A stretch of 64,000 bases of DNA from Izhakiella capsodis (GCF_900115045.1 NZ_FOVC01000001.1:1-64000), one strand, 5' to 3'. Positions 25,974-33,493 are shown, counted from the first letter of the stretch. Made by a program: numbers and translations. Notes: generated by a model not told the origin, from the sequence alone.

Positions 25974-26330
25974 TTATTCACTGACTTTTTTCTTCAAAGA
26001 CTGCGCGCCATCTTTGGTTTTATTCCAGCCCTTTTCAGCACCTTCTTTGGTCGCATCCCAACCTTTCTCGGTACCCTGTTTGGTTTTATGCCAGGCTTTT
26101 TGGGAGCTTTCGCTCATCTTGCTACCGGTAGTGTTGCTTTTGCCTTCAGCAGCATGTTCAGCTTTAAGCTTCAATTCGTTGCCCTTATCCTGTGCCTCGT
26201 GCAACTTTTCCTTAGCGGTATTTTCACCTTTATGTGCTGCAGCTACTGTCTCATCGGTTGCGTGTGTGGTAGCGGCAAAAGCCGGGGCTGCCAGCAGAAT
26301 TGCAGAAAGTGCCATCACTGTTTTTTTCAT
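25974..26330 (-). CDS. Periplasmic LEA-like repeat protein
   Basis: A 118-residue exported protein with a textbook signal peptide (MKKTVMALSAILLAAPAFA, cleavage after residue 19). The mature chain is very hydrophilic and rich in Lys, Glu, Thr and Ala. It ends in 11-residue repeats of the pattern x-E-K-G-W-x-x-T-K-x-G (TEKGWDATKEG, AEKGWNKTKDG and a diverged first copy with KAWHKTKQG). Such 11-mers are typical of group 3 late-embryogenesis-abundant proteins, which protect during drying or osmotic stress. The role is inferred from composition. The ATG follows AGGATATT. A long frame on the opposite strand is a shadow. Confidence 0.75.
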   Translation of the reverse strand: MKKTVMALSAILLAAPAFAATTHATDETVAAAHKGENTAKEKLHEAQDKGNELKLKAEHAAEGKSNTTGSKMSESSQKAWHKTKQGTEKGWDATKEGAEKGWNKTKDGAQSLKKKVSE

Positions 26331-27219
26331 AATATCCTCATTAAACGGTGTTTATCTTTAAGCATGTAAAGCTTAGTACAGCATAAAGCTTCATGCCTTA
26401 GGAAAAAACCGTAAATCGATCCCTCTGTTCTGAAAGACGTCGATTTTTGCTATTTCCTATAGGCTTTGTCAGCACAAAAAACCACAGAGCTTGTGTCACG
26501 TGGCCTTTCTGTATTTCATCAGGCTATCGGTTGATGGCTCAGTCTTTCTGGCTATGAACGTATCCATGCGTCCAAGTCTAACGTAAACAATAGAGCTTTC
26601 CGTTCGGCCTATCAACGGGCCCAAAAGGTTCGGATTAAATTAGTTGGCTTCAGACTTCGCGGGACAAATCGAAGGCACAACAAAGCCTGCAGGGCTTGCG
26701 CCATGCGGGCTCTTGAGACTTCATCGGATGACTCTGGTAATCATTGATGGAGAATTTTGAATTGACGGAGTCTGAAAGATTCACGCAACTATCTGTTATT
26801 AAATTGTTTTAGCCAATTCAACTTTCATTGGAATACCTAAGCGTATACCAATGGCGATTTGTTGCCGTGTTTACTGTGATTAAGTGAATCTATTTTTGAA
26901 TAAATCAGATCAAGAAAAAACTTTTTTTAGAAAAACGGTTCACACTGTTCACAGTGCGATTTTAATCATAAATATACATTCTATTACGTAATGAATGGTT
27001 GGTGAACAATGAACACTTTACTGTTCACTTTTACTCATGTTCCTGCGACAAAAACTGATATCCTTGGTAGGAGTTGTTTGTTCGTTACGGCCTACCAGAT
27101 CCTTGAGGAGGTCCGCGTTTCTATCAGTATACTTTGGTGAGAGATGCTGCGTGATGAGATAATAAGTAACTACATATATAGTTTAAAATTCTGGTGTGAA
27201 TTTTGATTGGGAATATCAA
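26331..27219. other. Gene-free stretch with iteron-like repeats
   Basis: About 890 bp with no supported gene. The left half (26400-26760) has no recognisable content in any frame. The right half becomes A+T-rich and holds the GTTCAC cluster described separately. Confidence 0.5.
26938..27028. repeat. Cluster of GTTCAC/GTGAAC motifs, iteron-like
   Basis: Four GTTCAC or GTGAAC hexamers plus one near copy lie within 91 bp: GTTCAC 26938-26943, CTGTTCAC 26945-26952, GGTGAACAA 27001-27009, TGAACAC 27010-27016 (near copy) and CTGTTCAC 27021-27028, in both orientations. From memory, the alpha protein of phage P4 binds type I iterons close to GGTGAACAG in its origin and crr regions. A decayed P4-type alpha gene lies about 0.8 kb to the right, which makes an origin or crr relic plausible. 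The link is inference. Confidence 0.5.
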
Positions 27220-27686
27220 GTGGATATAGCGAGTCTCTTAGTAGGGATTGTCGGGAGCATCATTGCAGCAGGTTTGATTGCTCTCGTCACTGAATGTTTA
27301 TGGCCTAACTTTAATGATAAATTTTGTACAAAGGTGTCTGGGTTGAAGGGATATGGGATGTAATAGAAGAGCGAAATGGCAAAAGCGAGACAGTAGGTAG
27401 GCTTGAGCTAAAGCAGCACGGATGTCGCTTAACAGGTACAAGTACGCGAACTAAGACTCGTGACGGTAACAACTCCGATAGAAAGTTCAATTATCGTGGG
27501 TCCATCAGCGGTTGTCAGATAACGTTGGTTTTCGAAGATGCACAAGGTATCGGTTTTGATACAGGAACTTATGTATTTACAGTCTATAACGACAAGAAAA
27601 CAATGGTAGGAATGTCAACCTTCCACGGTAAAACTGAGAATAAAATTATTGCGGAGCCAAGGATATTGCGAAAAGCGGCCGCCTAG
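27220..27686 (+). pseudogene. Frameshifted membrane-anchored small beta-rich protein
   Basis: Two overlapping frames read as one broken gene. From GTG 27220 (or GTG 27196) the first frame encodes a single TM anchor, DIASLLVGIVGSIIAAGLIA then LVTECLWPNFNDKF, and stops at 27361-27363. The second frame, open from 27321, continues with LYKGVWVEGIWDVIEERNGK and a beta-rich domain of about 110 residues with alternating hydrophobics (GRLELKQHG, TGTYVFTVYND). One missing T in the TTTT at 27322-27325 would restore a protein of about 155 residues. The family is not recognised. A TM anchor plus a small barrel recalls Cap15-like CBASS effectors, but no cyclase gene is nearby. Confidence 0.55.
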
Positions 27687-27777
27687 CCCTGGCCTTCAAA
27701 CACCAGCATAGTAAGCCTGCTGACCTAAAGGTAAAAGACCAGCAATGCTTGTCTACGGGGGATTCTTTCGACAGAGA

Positions 27778-28590
27778 GTCATCGCATTTCGGCAGTCAGT
27801 CGGCGTGGCTTCCCTCCCTGAGCGCCACATTGGTTTGTATGCCCTGATTTTTACGGCGCTTCTCATAACTCAGTTCATACTCTTTCAGCATCGCTGACAG
27901 CCCCTTGCTGAACATGGTCAGCAAGGGGTATTCCTGTAACCGTGGGCTTCCATGTAAGCCAGATAGGCATGATACAGATACAGGCACGGTTAACGCGGAT
28001 GATATGGGCATGGCCAATATGCATACCGTCAGGCTCCGACAGCGATTTAAGGTAACCACAAAAATCAAAGGTCGGGTCAGCTTTGCGTTTAATACTGAGC
28101 ACCTCGTTGGAGTTCTGCTGTGACTGGAACAGTGTACGCGCGGTCATCGGATCTCTGAACGTCTGCATCAGCTGGCGCGCAATTACAGCAAGCTCGCGGG
28201 CGATTTTGTTCTTAAGCTGCGAGTCGCGCTCTTCCGGAGCAATCTGCTCCGGGAAATGCGTGATCATCCGGCGACGGGAGACACCACCGCTGCGGACGGT
28301 AAAGCGCATCGGATTATTGTTCACGGTCGGAATCACCGTCGGAATATGGGTAGAGTACGCATCCTTGTATTTCGGGTCTACCGATACCGCATCCTCACCA
28401 GTGATGGCCTTAAGTCCTGCCCTGTCACCGCTCCATTTTTACTGGTCAGGCCGACGGATAAACGAAAAGCTTATCAACGGAGCACGTTCACGTGGCGACT
28501 CCAGCCTTTCGATGGTGGCCGATGTGGCGCTATCTTCCCCGGCGAGTATGCTCGCAATTTCGGCCAGAATACTTTTCCCGGTGCGGCGAT
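27778..28590 (-). pseudogene. Remnant of P4-type phage primase/helicase (alpha), C-terminal part
   Basis: The C-terminal part of a P4-family DNA primase/helicase, heavily damaged. It starts abruptly at Walker A (RTGKSILAEIASILAGED) and runs through ATSATIERLESPRERAPLIS, KWSGDRAGLKAITGEDAV, NNNPMRFTVRSGGVSRRR, YLYHAYLAYMEAHGYRN and YEKRRKNQGIQTN to LPKCDD. Damage: an in-frame TAA at 28439-28441 where the family has Glu; frameshifts near 27985 and 27925; and a TGA at 27796-27798 where the family has Trp. The N-terminal primase half is missing. Recognition is from memory of the P4 alpha sequence. Certainly not functional. Confidence 0.8.
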
Positions 28591-28932
28591 CAAACAAGCA
28601 CAGCAAGAAGCCGCCGCAATGATCGATATCGGGGCGCTTAAGAAGCAACTGAACGATTTACCCGTCTGCGCGATGGTCTGCTTAGAGATGTCGCCAGCAG
28701 TCTGGACGCGTTGCAGGGAGAAAGCGCCAGAGCATGGGTATTTACTTCCAGCAGTGATTTGACTACCACGCTCGTGGAGCTGATGAAGGGCATTCCGATG
28801 CCATCGGCGGTGTACTCTGCTGCGATGATGCTGACGGGTGACAATCTTGATGGCGTATCAGGTAATATGATTATGGCTCTTAAAAGGGCCAGTTTCCAGG
28901 TTAGACCCATTGAAAGTCGCCAATATTTTTAA
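28591..28932 (+). pseudogene. Unrecognised gene fragment joined to the alpha remnant
   Basis: Plus-strand coding-like sequence starting where the alpha remnant breaks off: AIKQAQQEAAAMIDIGALKK, then, after a probable frameshift near 28650, RFTRLRDGLLRDVASSLDAL and TLVELMKGIPMPSAVYSAAM, ending at TAA 28930-28932. The amphipathic, Ala-rich composition looks like a real but truncated protein, perhaps of phage origin. I cannot name the family. The abrupt switch of strand marks a recombination junction. Confidence 0.4.
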
Positions 28933-28970
28933 AATACATAGATTCTGCTAATAGGCTTTATCTACTCACT

Positions 28971-29501
28971 TCAGGAGAACTTTCTTTCTGTGTAACTTTT
29001 TTTATTATTATTTCCATTATTATTATTGTTGTTATTTCCATTGTTATTTCCATTGTTGTTGTGGTGATTGTTATTGTAGTTGTTATTATAATCATTGTTA
29101 TAGTGGTTGTTGTAGTTGTTATTGTATTGATTGTTGTAAAAGTTATTGTAGAAGTTGTTGTAGTAATTATTGTAGTGGTTATTGAAGTAATTTTCATTCC
29201 CTGATAAATCTGGCTTGTTATTGGTTGAACTTATTGTTACGCTATTATCGACACCTGATGGTCCGGAGCGATTAAAATTACTTTCTGATTTTCCCATGTC
29301 ATTATATTCTTTTTTTATGTGGCTTTTATTTGCCTCTTTTGCATTTTCCCTAAGAACGGAAAGTATATCCAAAGTTGCGAGATCGTAATTTTCGGTAGTT
29401 CCGGGGTTAATCACTGTGAAATTTTTTTCTTTGTAATCATAAGCTTTGATATTTGAAGATATTACTAATGATAGCGGGATAATGTGCTTTATGATTCTCA
29501 T
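28971..29501 (-). CDS. Secreted Asn/Tyr-rich prion-like protein
   Basis: A 176-residue protein, not recognised. Residues 1-20 form a signal peptide (MRIIKHIIPLSLVISSNIKA). Residues 21-100 are polar and unlike known domains. Residues 105-144 are ten consecutive tetrapeptides of the form x-[YF]-N-N (YFNN, HYNN, YYNN, FYNN, FYNN, QYNN, NYNN, HYNN, DYNN, NYNN). Residues 145-166 are an Asn/Gly/His tail, and the C-terminus is basic. This composition is that of yeast-type prion or amyloid domains and is rare in enterobacteria. The gene is much richer in A+T than the backbone, implying transfer. An AGGAAAAAA run precedes the ATG. Confidence 0.7.
   Translation of the reverse strand: MRIIKHIIPLSLVISSNIKAYDYKEKNFTVINPGTTENYDLATLDILSVLRENAKEANKSHIKKEYNDMGKSESNFNRSGPSGVDNSVTISSTNNKPDLSGNENYFNNHYNNYYNNFYNNFYNNQYNNNYNNHYNNDYNNNYNNNHHNNNGNNNGNNNNNNNGNNNKKSYTERKFS
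29070..29189 (-). repeat. Ten tandem 12-bp units encoding xYNN
   Basis: On the minus strand the unit is roughly NNN-TAC/TAT-AAT/AAC-AAT/AAC. Third positions vary, so the copies are not identical in DNA while the protein pattern is strict in nine of ten units, the first having Phe for Tyr. This suggests selection on the protein pattern rather than recent slippage. Confidence 0.75.
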
Positions 29502-30478
29502 TTTTTTCCTTTTTAGTTTTGTAAATGCAGGTTAACTCCATGTATCCAATACATTTTAATTCGTTATAATAAAAAAAAAGTAATGATTGTTAAAATTCAG
29601 TAAGAATTTTTTTATTTTAAGAGTTAATTGCCGCTCAGTAGTGAGTTGCGGGTTTTATTGAATGCGTCTAACTGATTAGGTAATATGTATTACGTAGGGT
29701 TTTGAAGCTATTTTATATTCATCATTAAAATTTATTTTCACCTTCTTAATCTTCTCAGGTGAGAATCATGGTCATAAGCCTTGAGGTCATGACTGCTTTC
29801 GCTGCCTTGTGTGCTTCAGTTCATTAAACTTTAAGAAGCGTATAAGCGGGGCACTTAAAGAGCCATCAACCAATATAATGCCCCTTAACGTGCCATAATT
29901 CGGGGTGCTATGTGGTATCTAAATATCGAAAAATACGATTACTCAGACTTTCGAAACATGCTTAAAATTGAACAGGAATATTAATTTCTTGGGTTAAACA
30001 TCATCTCACGCTTTCGGAGCGTTGCTTATCACATCCAACCATACTCCTTCATATAAGCAGCACAGAAATAAACCTTCGCACCAGTGCAGCCTGATGTTGA
30101 CGAAATAAGGGCTGAAGTGACGAAAACGTCGCTACACCGCACCCCCCTGCGCGTTTTGGATCATAAAAATTTTTCAGTTTTATTTTTCTACAAATCATTA
30201 CGCCAGCCTGCGCCGCTGCTGGGGCGTTGCTGGGGCACCCAGACTGAAAAGAGTGAAACGAATTTCAGTATTTTTTGTTATTAGATCGCGTGCCGTTGTG
30301 GTAAATTTTAATAAGTTTATGAATATAAAGGGTTATTTATAAATTGCGTGGATCGTGAATCGTTTGAAATAGATCGCATGGAAATACTATCAAAATGTGG
30401 TGAAGCCAGGCGCAGCAAGGACTGCGGACGAATTAAAGTAGATATGAAAAAATGAAATCTGTGAAATTGATTTACTGT
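29502..30478. other. A+T-rich stretch left of the ISL3 element
   Basis: About 980 bp without a supported gene. The first 100 bp (long A and T runs) probably hold the promoter of the Asn/Tyr-rich gene. A 66-codon frame at 30084-30284 has no ribosome site or recognisable sequence. I looked for an HrpL box (GGAACC-N15/16-CCAC) on the plus strand and found none. Confidence 0.5.
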
Positions 30479-30548
30479 TTATTTATGGGTCTTCCCCTGA
30501 TATGGTGGCTGTGTATAGTAATAGGCTTTCCCCTAAGGAGCCTTTTAC

Positions 30549-31430
30549 ATGAATAGAATTCAAAATCAACCTGTGGTGGCCACGTCATTAATTGGCAAAA
30601 AAAATGAAGCTGATAGGCCCCCCTCCACTTCGTTTTTGCGTCATCTAGCTGGCTGCTTCAATAGCTCCGAATCTCTTTCCGTTTACCGTGAAAAAAACTC
30701 TACCCTTTGTAATGAATTACGCAGGCTCTATTTAGCTCAGGATAACCAAGACTTGTCGTCTGGATGTAGACAAACTGCAAAAGAAAGGGCAGATAATATT
30801 GAAATTCTTGCCACCTTGAACTCAGAGAAAAATCGAAAGGATTTTGAGATACTGGCAGAATATATCGAAGGTGGAAGTGGTTTATACAAAACTATAAATG
30901 AACACTTAAGGAATATTTCCCCCTCGGAAGAAGGGAAAAGGCTGTCAGATGAGTTAAAGGAAGTATTTAGTAAGCTAAATTATTATAATGCTCCCGCTTA
31001 CCGATCAGTGGTCGTGCCTGCTGGTACATATGGTGGAAAAATTAAAATAAATGATGTTGTTATGGATGAAGGGTTTATGTCAGCATCAGCTTTACCAAAG
31101 AATTCAATAGATTGGTTAGAAACATGGACCTGTCAGGATCATAGATATGGTATGGAAAAGCTCATTCTCGTTTTCGATGAAACTGCATCAAAAAAAATGG
31201 CGGCAGGGGGAATGCTACCAGATCATATATTAATCGCACCAGATACTCCTTTCAAAGTAAAAGAGATACATATAACTGATGGAAGACCCGAGCGAGATAT
31301 AATCACCTTGGTTAGGCTTAAAAGTTCTGAACATCCTTTCAGGCACGATATAAAAGATATTTTCTCTGGCGATGTTAAGCTTACTGCCACCGAGGGTTCT
31401 GTATTTCAAAGACTTAATCCAAATAATTAA
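30549..31430 (+). CDS. ADP-ribosyltransferase-like protein, candidate secreted effector or toxin
   Basis: A 293-residue protein resembling mono-ADP-ribosyltransferase toxins and effectors. The order of motifs fits that fold: a helical lead-in EYIEGGSGLYKTINEHLRN (about 99-117); the NAD-binding Arg in AYRSV (Arg152); the S-x-S strand GFMSAS (Ser178, Ser180); and the turn loop ILIAPDTPFKV (227-237). Just before that loop the usual E-x-E is P-D-H (224-226), so the catalytic Glu is His226. The N-terminus is polar with no signal peptide, as in type III effectors. Strong ribosome site AAGGAG. Lower G+C than the backbone. Host target and activity are unknown. Confidence 0.65.
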   Translation: MNRIQNQPVVATSLIGKKNEADRPPSTSFLRHLAGCFNSSESLSVYREKNSTLCNELRRLYLAQDNQDLSSGCRQTAKERADNIEILATLNSEKNRKDFEILAEYIEGGSGLYKTINEHLRNISPSEEGKRLSDELKEVFSKLNYYNAPAYRSVVVPAGTYGGKIKINDVVMDEGFMSASALPKNSIDWLETWTCQDHRYGMEKLILVFDETASKKMAAGGMLPDHILIAPDTPFKVKEIHITDGRPERDIITLVRLKSSEHPFRHDIKDIFSGDVKLTATEGSVFQRLNPNN

Positions 31431-31453
31431 CATTCAAGAATTTTTTAAATTAA

Positions 31454-32674
31454 ATGAATGAAAATGAACTTTACTCTCGCCTACTTAACTTGTCAGAAAT
31501 GTGGGCTGTTACATCCCTTACCCTCGATGAAAATGCAGGGTCTGTTACTGTCATTGTCGGAATCGCTGAAAACACGCCATTATCTCGCCCGGCCTGCGGT
31601 AAATCCTGCCTTATTCACGATCACCGGCATCGCAAATGGCGTCATCTTGATACCTGCCAGTTCACCACGCTGATTGAGGCCGATGTTCCCCGTATCATGT
31701 GCCCCGAACATGGATGCCTGACGCTTCCTGTTCCCTGGGCTGGCACCGGCAGTCGCTATACTCTGCTGTTCGAAGCTTTTGTTATTTCATGGCTGAAAAT
31801 AAGCACGGTGGACGCAGTACGCAGGCAGCTTAAGCTTAGCTGGAATGCCGTTGACAACATTATGCAACGGGCGGTGAAACGTGGGCTTACCCGCCGAAAA
31901 AGGCCTCAATCAGCACGGCATATGTGCGTGGACGAAGTGGCGTTCAAAAAGGGCCATCAGTATGTCACCGTCATATCGGACACTTAGGGGCAGGCTCTTG
32001 CGCTGGTTGATGATCGCCGGATGGATAGCCTGGCGGGGTACCTGAAAAGCCTGAGTGATCCGCAACTGAATGCCATCAAAACACTGTCCATGGACATGTA
32101 TCCCGCCTATATCAGTGCGGCCCGGATACACCTGCCCAACGCAGTGGATAAAATCGCCTTCGACCACTTCCATGTTGCAAAAATGCTCTGCTCCATCGTC
32201 GATAAAACCCGGCAGGGAGAGATGAAAGGTATCCCGTTACCGGCCAGAAAAGAGGCACACCGCTCCCGCTATCTGTGGCTGTATGGAAGCAAAAACCGTC
32301 ATGGTCAGAGAGAAGAAAGGCTTGAGGCAGCTCAACAGGTCCTTCCGGAAACCAGTCAGTGCTGGGCAATGAAGGAACTGGCCCGTGAACTCTGGCACCG
32401 CCGCTACGATGAGCACAGCAGATATCTGTGGCTGGAGTGGATGGCGAGGGCAAATGCAGTTGGTGTTCCGTTGCTGACCAGCGCGGTTAGGACGCTGCGC
32501 AAACGACTTTACGGTATCCTCAATGCGATGAAGCATCGTGTATCAAATGGCAATGCAGAGTCGCTGAACAGCAAAATACGACTACTCAGGATCAAGTCTC
32601 GGGGATACCGGAACAGGGAACGCTTCAAAGTGGCCGTGATGTTCCACTACGGCAGGTTAAATATGGAGATATGA
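31454..32674 (+). pseudogene. ISL3-family transposase, interrupted by an in-frame TAG
   Basis: A DDE transposase of about 406 codons. It begins with the family N-terminus (SLTLDENAGSVTV) and a zinc-finger region (ACGKSCLIHDHRHRKWRHLD) whose first Cys of the CPxCG pair appears replaced by Arg. The catalytic residues are visible as CVDEVAFKKGH, SMDMYPAY and GNAESLNSKIRLLRIKSRGY. An in-frame TAG at 31985-31987 (between SDT and GQALALVDDRR) splits it; the frame is otherwise intact to 32674. It is likely inactive unless the stop is suppressed. Confidence 0.88.
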
Positions 32675-32709
32675 ATGTCCCACCATGATCGGGGAAGACC
32701 CTTATTTAT

Positions 32710-33041
32710 ACAGTATTTTGCGCACTTAGTGCAATTATGGCCACGAAAAATAGAGGTTTTTATGCGTTCGTTGCTAGTTTGCAACGTGATGATTTATTTC
32801 ATGGCATATGGTGAGAGACTGACCAAAAAGCAGTTGTTTTGTAATAAATGAAATCCAGTTTATGTGATTTGGCCGATTGGAAAAATGTGGATCGCTGCGG
32901 TTCACAACGGTGAGGTATGGCAGCTGGTAATCCATTCTCACGCAACAGACGAGCGAGCGGCCTACAAATTTGTAGTGCAGCATTTGTATAAAAGTCATTA
33001 ATGGCGGCGTTTTGGCTGTCGCCATTTTGTCGCCACTGCAA
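32710..33041. other. Stretch between the ISL3 element and ssrA
   Basis: 332 bp. This is where a prophage or island integrase next to the ssrA 3' end would be expected. I see no integrase-like frame. Short frames on both strands (for example plus-strand WIAAVHNGEVWQLVIHSHAT near 32885) have no support. Confidence 0.5.
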
Positions 33042-33074
33042 AGAAAAAAGGGATACGCATTCGCGTAACCCCTT
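33042..33074 (-). terminator. Terminator of ssrA
   Basis: On the minus strand AAGGGGTTACGC / GCGTATCCCTT folds around GAAT and is followed by TTTTTT. It lies about ten bases beyond the tmRNA CCA end. Confidence 0.9.
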
Positions 33075-33082
33075 GTTTTATT

Positions 33083-33446
33083 TGGTGGAGCTGGGGGGAT
33101 TTGAACCCCCGTCCGAAATTACTACACCGTCGGCACTACATGCTTAGTCCAGTCTTTACATTCGCCGGTTAGCTGCGGACGGACACGCTACTAACAGACT
33201 AGCCTGATTGGATTTAACGCTTCGACCCCAGGCAGGGCGTCCACGCGATCTCTTTTGGGTTTGACCTCTCTTGATCCCCGTCCTAAGAGCGGAGGCTAGG
33301 GAGAGAGGGCTCTGAGCAGGTTATTAAGCTGCTAAAGCGTAGTTTTCGTCGTTTGCGACTATTTTTTTGCGGCTTTTTACGAGGCAAACCGCCCCTCGGC
33401 ATGCTCCTTGGGCTTCGCAAATCCCGTCGAATCCAGAATCAGCCCC
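33083..33446 (-). ncRNA. ssrA: Transfer-messenger RNA (tmRNA)
   Basis: The 364-nt tmRNA that rescues stalled ribosomes. The 5' end GGGGCTGATTCTGGATTCG and the 3' end GGTTCAAATCCCCCCAGCTCC-type acceptor with encoded CCA match E. coli ssrA almost base for base. The tag frame (33324-33356) encodes ANDENYALAA followed by TAA, as in E. coli. Its partner smpB lies immediately upstream. The 3' end is a frequent integrase target, which fits the accessory DNA beyond it. Confidence 0.98.
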
Positions 33447-33458
33447 AAGTAGACGAGT

Positions 33459-33488
33459 AGTATAGCAAAAAACAATGCCGCAAAGCCA
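33459..33488 (-). promoter_or_regulatory. Promoter of ssrA
   Basis: On the minus strand TATACT (33464-33459) lies 12 bases before the tmRNA start, with TGGCTT (33488-33483) 18 bp further upstream as a moderate -35. Confidence 0.7.
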
Positions 33489-33493
33489 GTGTG

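Larger units (their letters stand above)
30487..32701 (+). mobile_element. ISL3-family element carrying an effector-like passenger gene
   Basis: A 2,215-bp element. The left end reads GGGTCTTCCCC-TGAT-ATGGTGG (30487-30508). The right end, read inwards on the minus strand, is GGGTCTTCCCC-GATC-ATGGTGG (32701-32680). These are 22-bp inverted repeats with 18 identities, with ends typical of ISL3. It carries a passenger gene (30549-31430) and the transposase (31454-32674), both rightwards. ISL3 elements are normally about 1.3-1.5 kb with only a transposase, so the passenger adds about 0.9 kb. The transposase has a nonsense codon, so movement would need a helper. Confidence 0.9.
30479..32709. repeat. 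8-bp target-site duplication TTATTTAT
   Basis: TTATTTAT at 30479-30486 is repeated exactly at 32702-32709, immediately outside the terminal repeats of the element. An 8-bp duplication is the known product of ISL3-family insertion and proves that everything between, including the ADP-ribosyltransferase-like gene, entered as one unit. Confidence 0.92.

Noticed and set aside
25908..26369. A 153-codon plus-strand frame with hydrophobic content
   Set aside because: It is antisense to the LEA-like gene, which has a proper signal peptide, ribosome site and terminator; the repeats explain the open opposite frame.
27901..27928. Perfect 11-bp inverted repeat CCCCTTGCTGA / TCAGCAAGGGG as a terminator
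   Set aside because: It lies inside the primase fossil and encodes part of its conserved C-terminal region; there is no T run, so it is probably coincidental, though it overlaps a frameshift site.
28083..28762. Two long plus-strand frames of 168-179 codons
   Set aside because: Most of their length is antisense to the recognisable primase fossil; only the part right of about 28590 shows coding character of its own.
28958..29197. A 79-codon Ile/Thr-rich minus-strand frame
   Set aside because: It is the alternate frame of the tandem repeat of the Asn/Tyr-rich gene, with no ribosome site of its own.
30084..30284. A 66-codon plus-strand frame
   Set aside because: No ribosome site, no recognisable sequence, irregular composition.
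32774..33041. Frames left of ssrA as a possible integrase remnant
   Set aside because: None shows the Arg-His-Arg-Tyr pattern of tyrosine integrases or any recognised segment.
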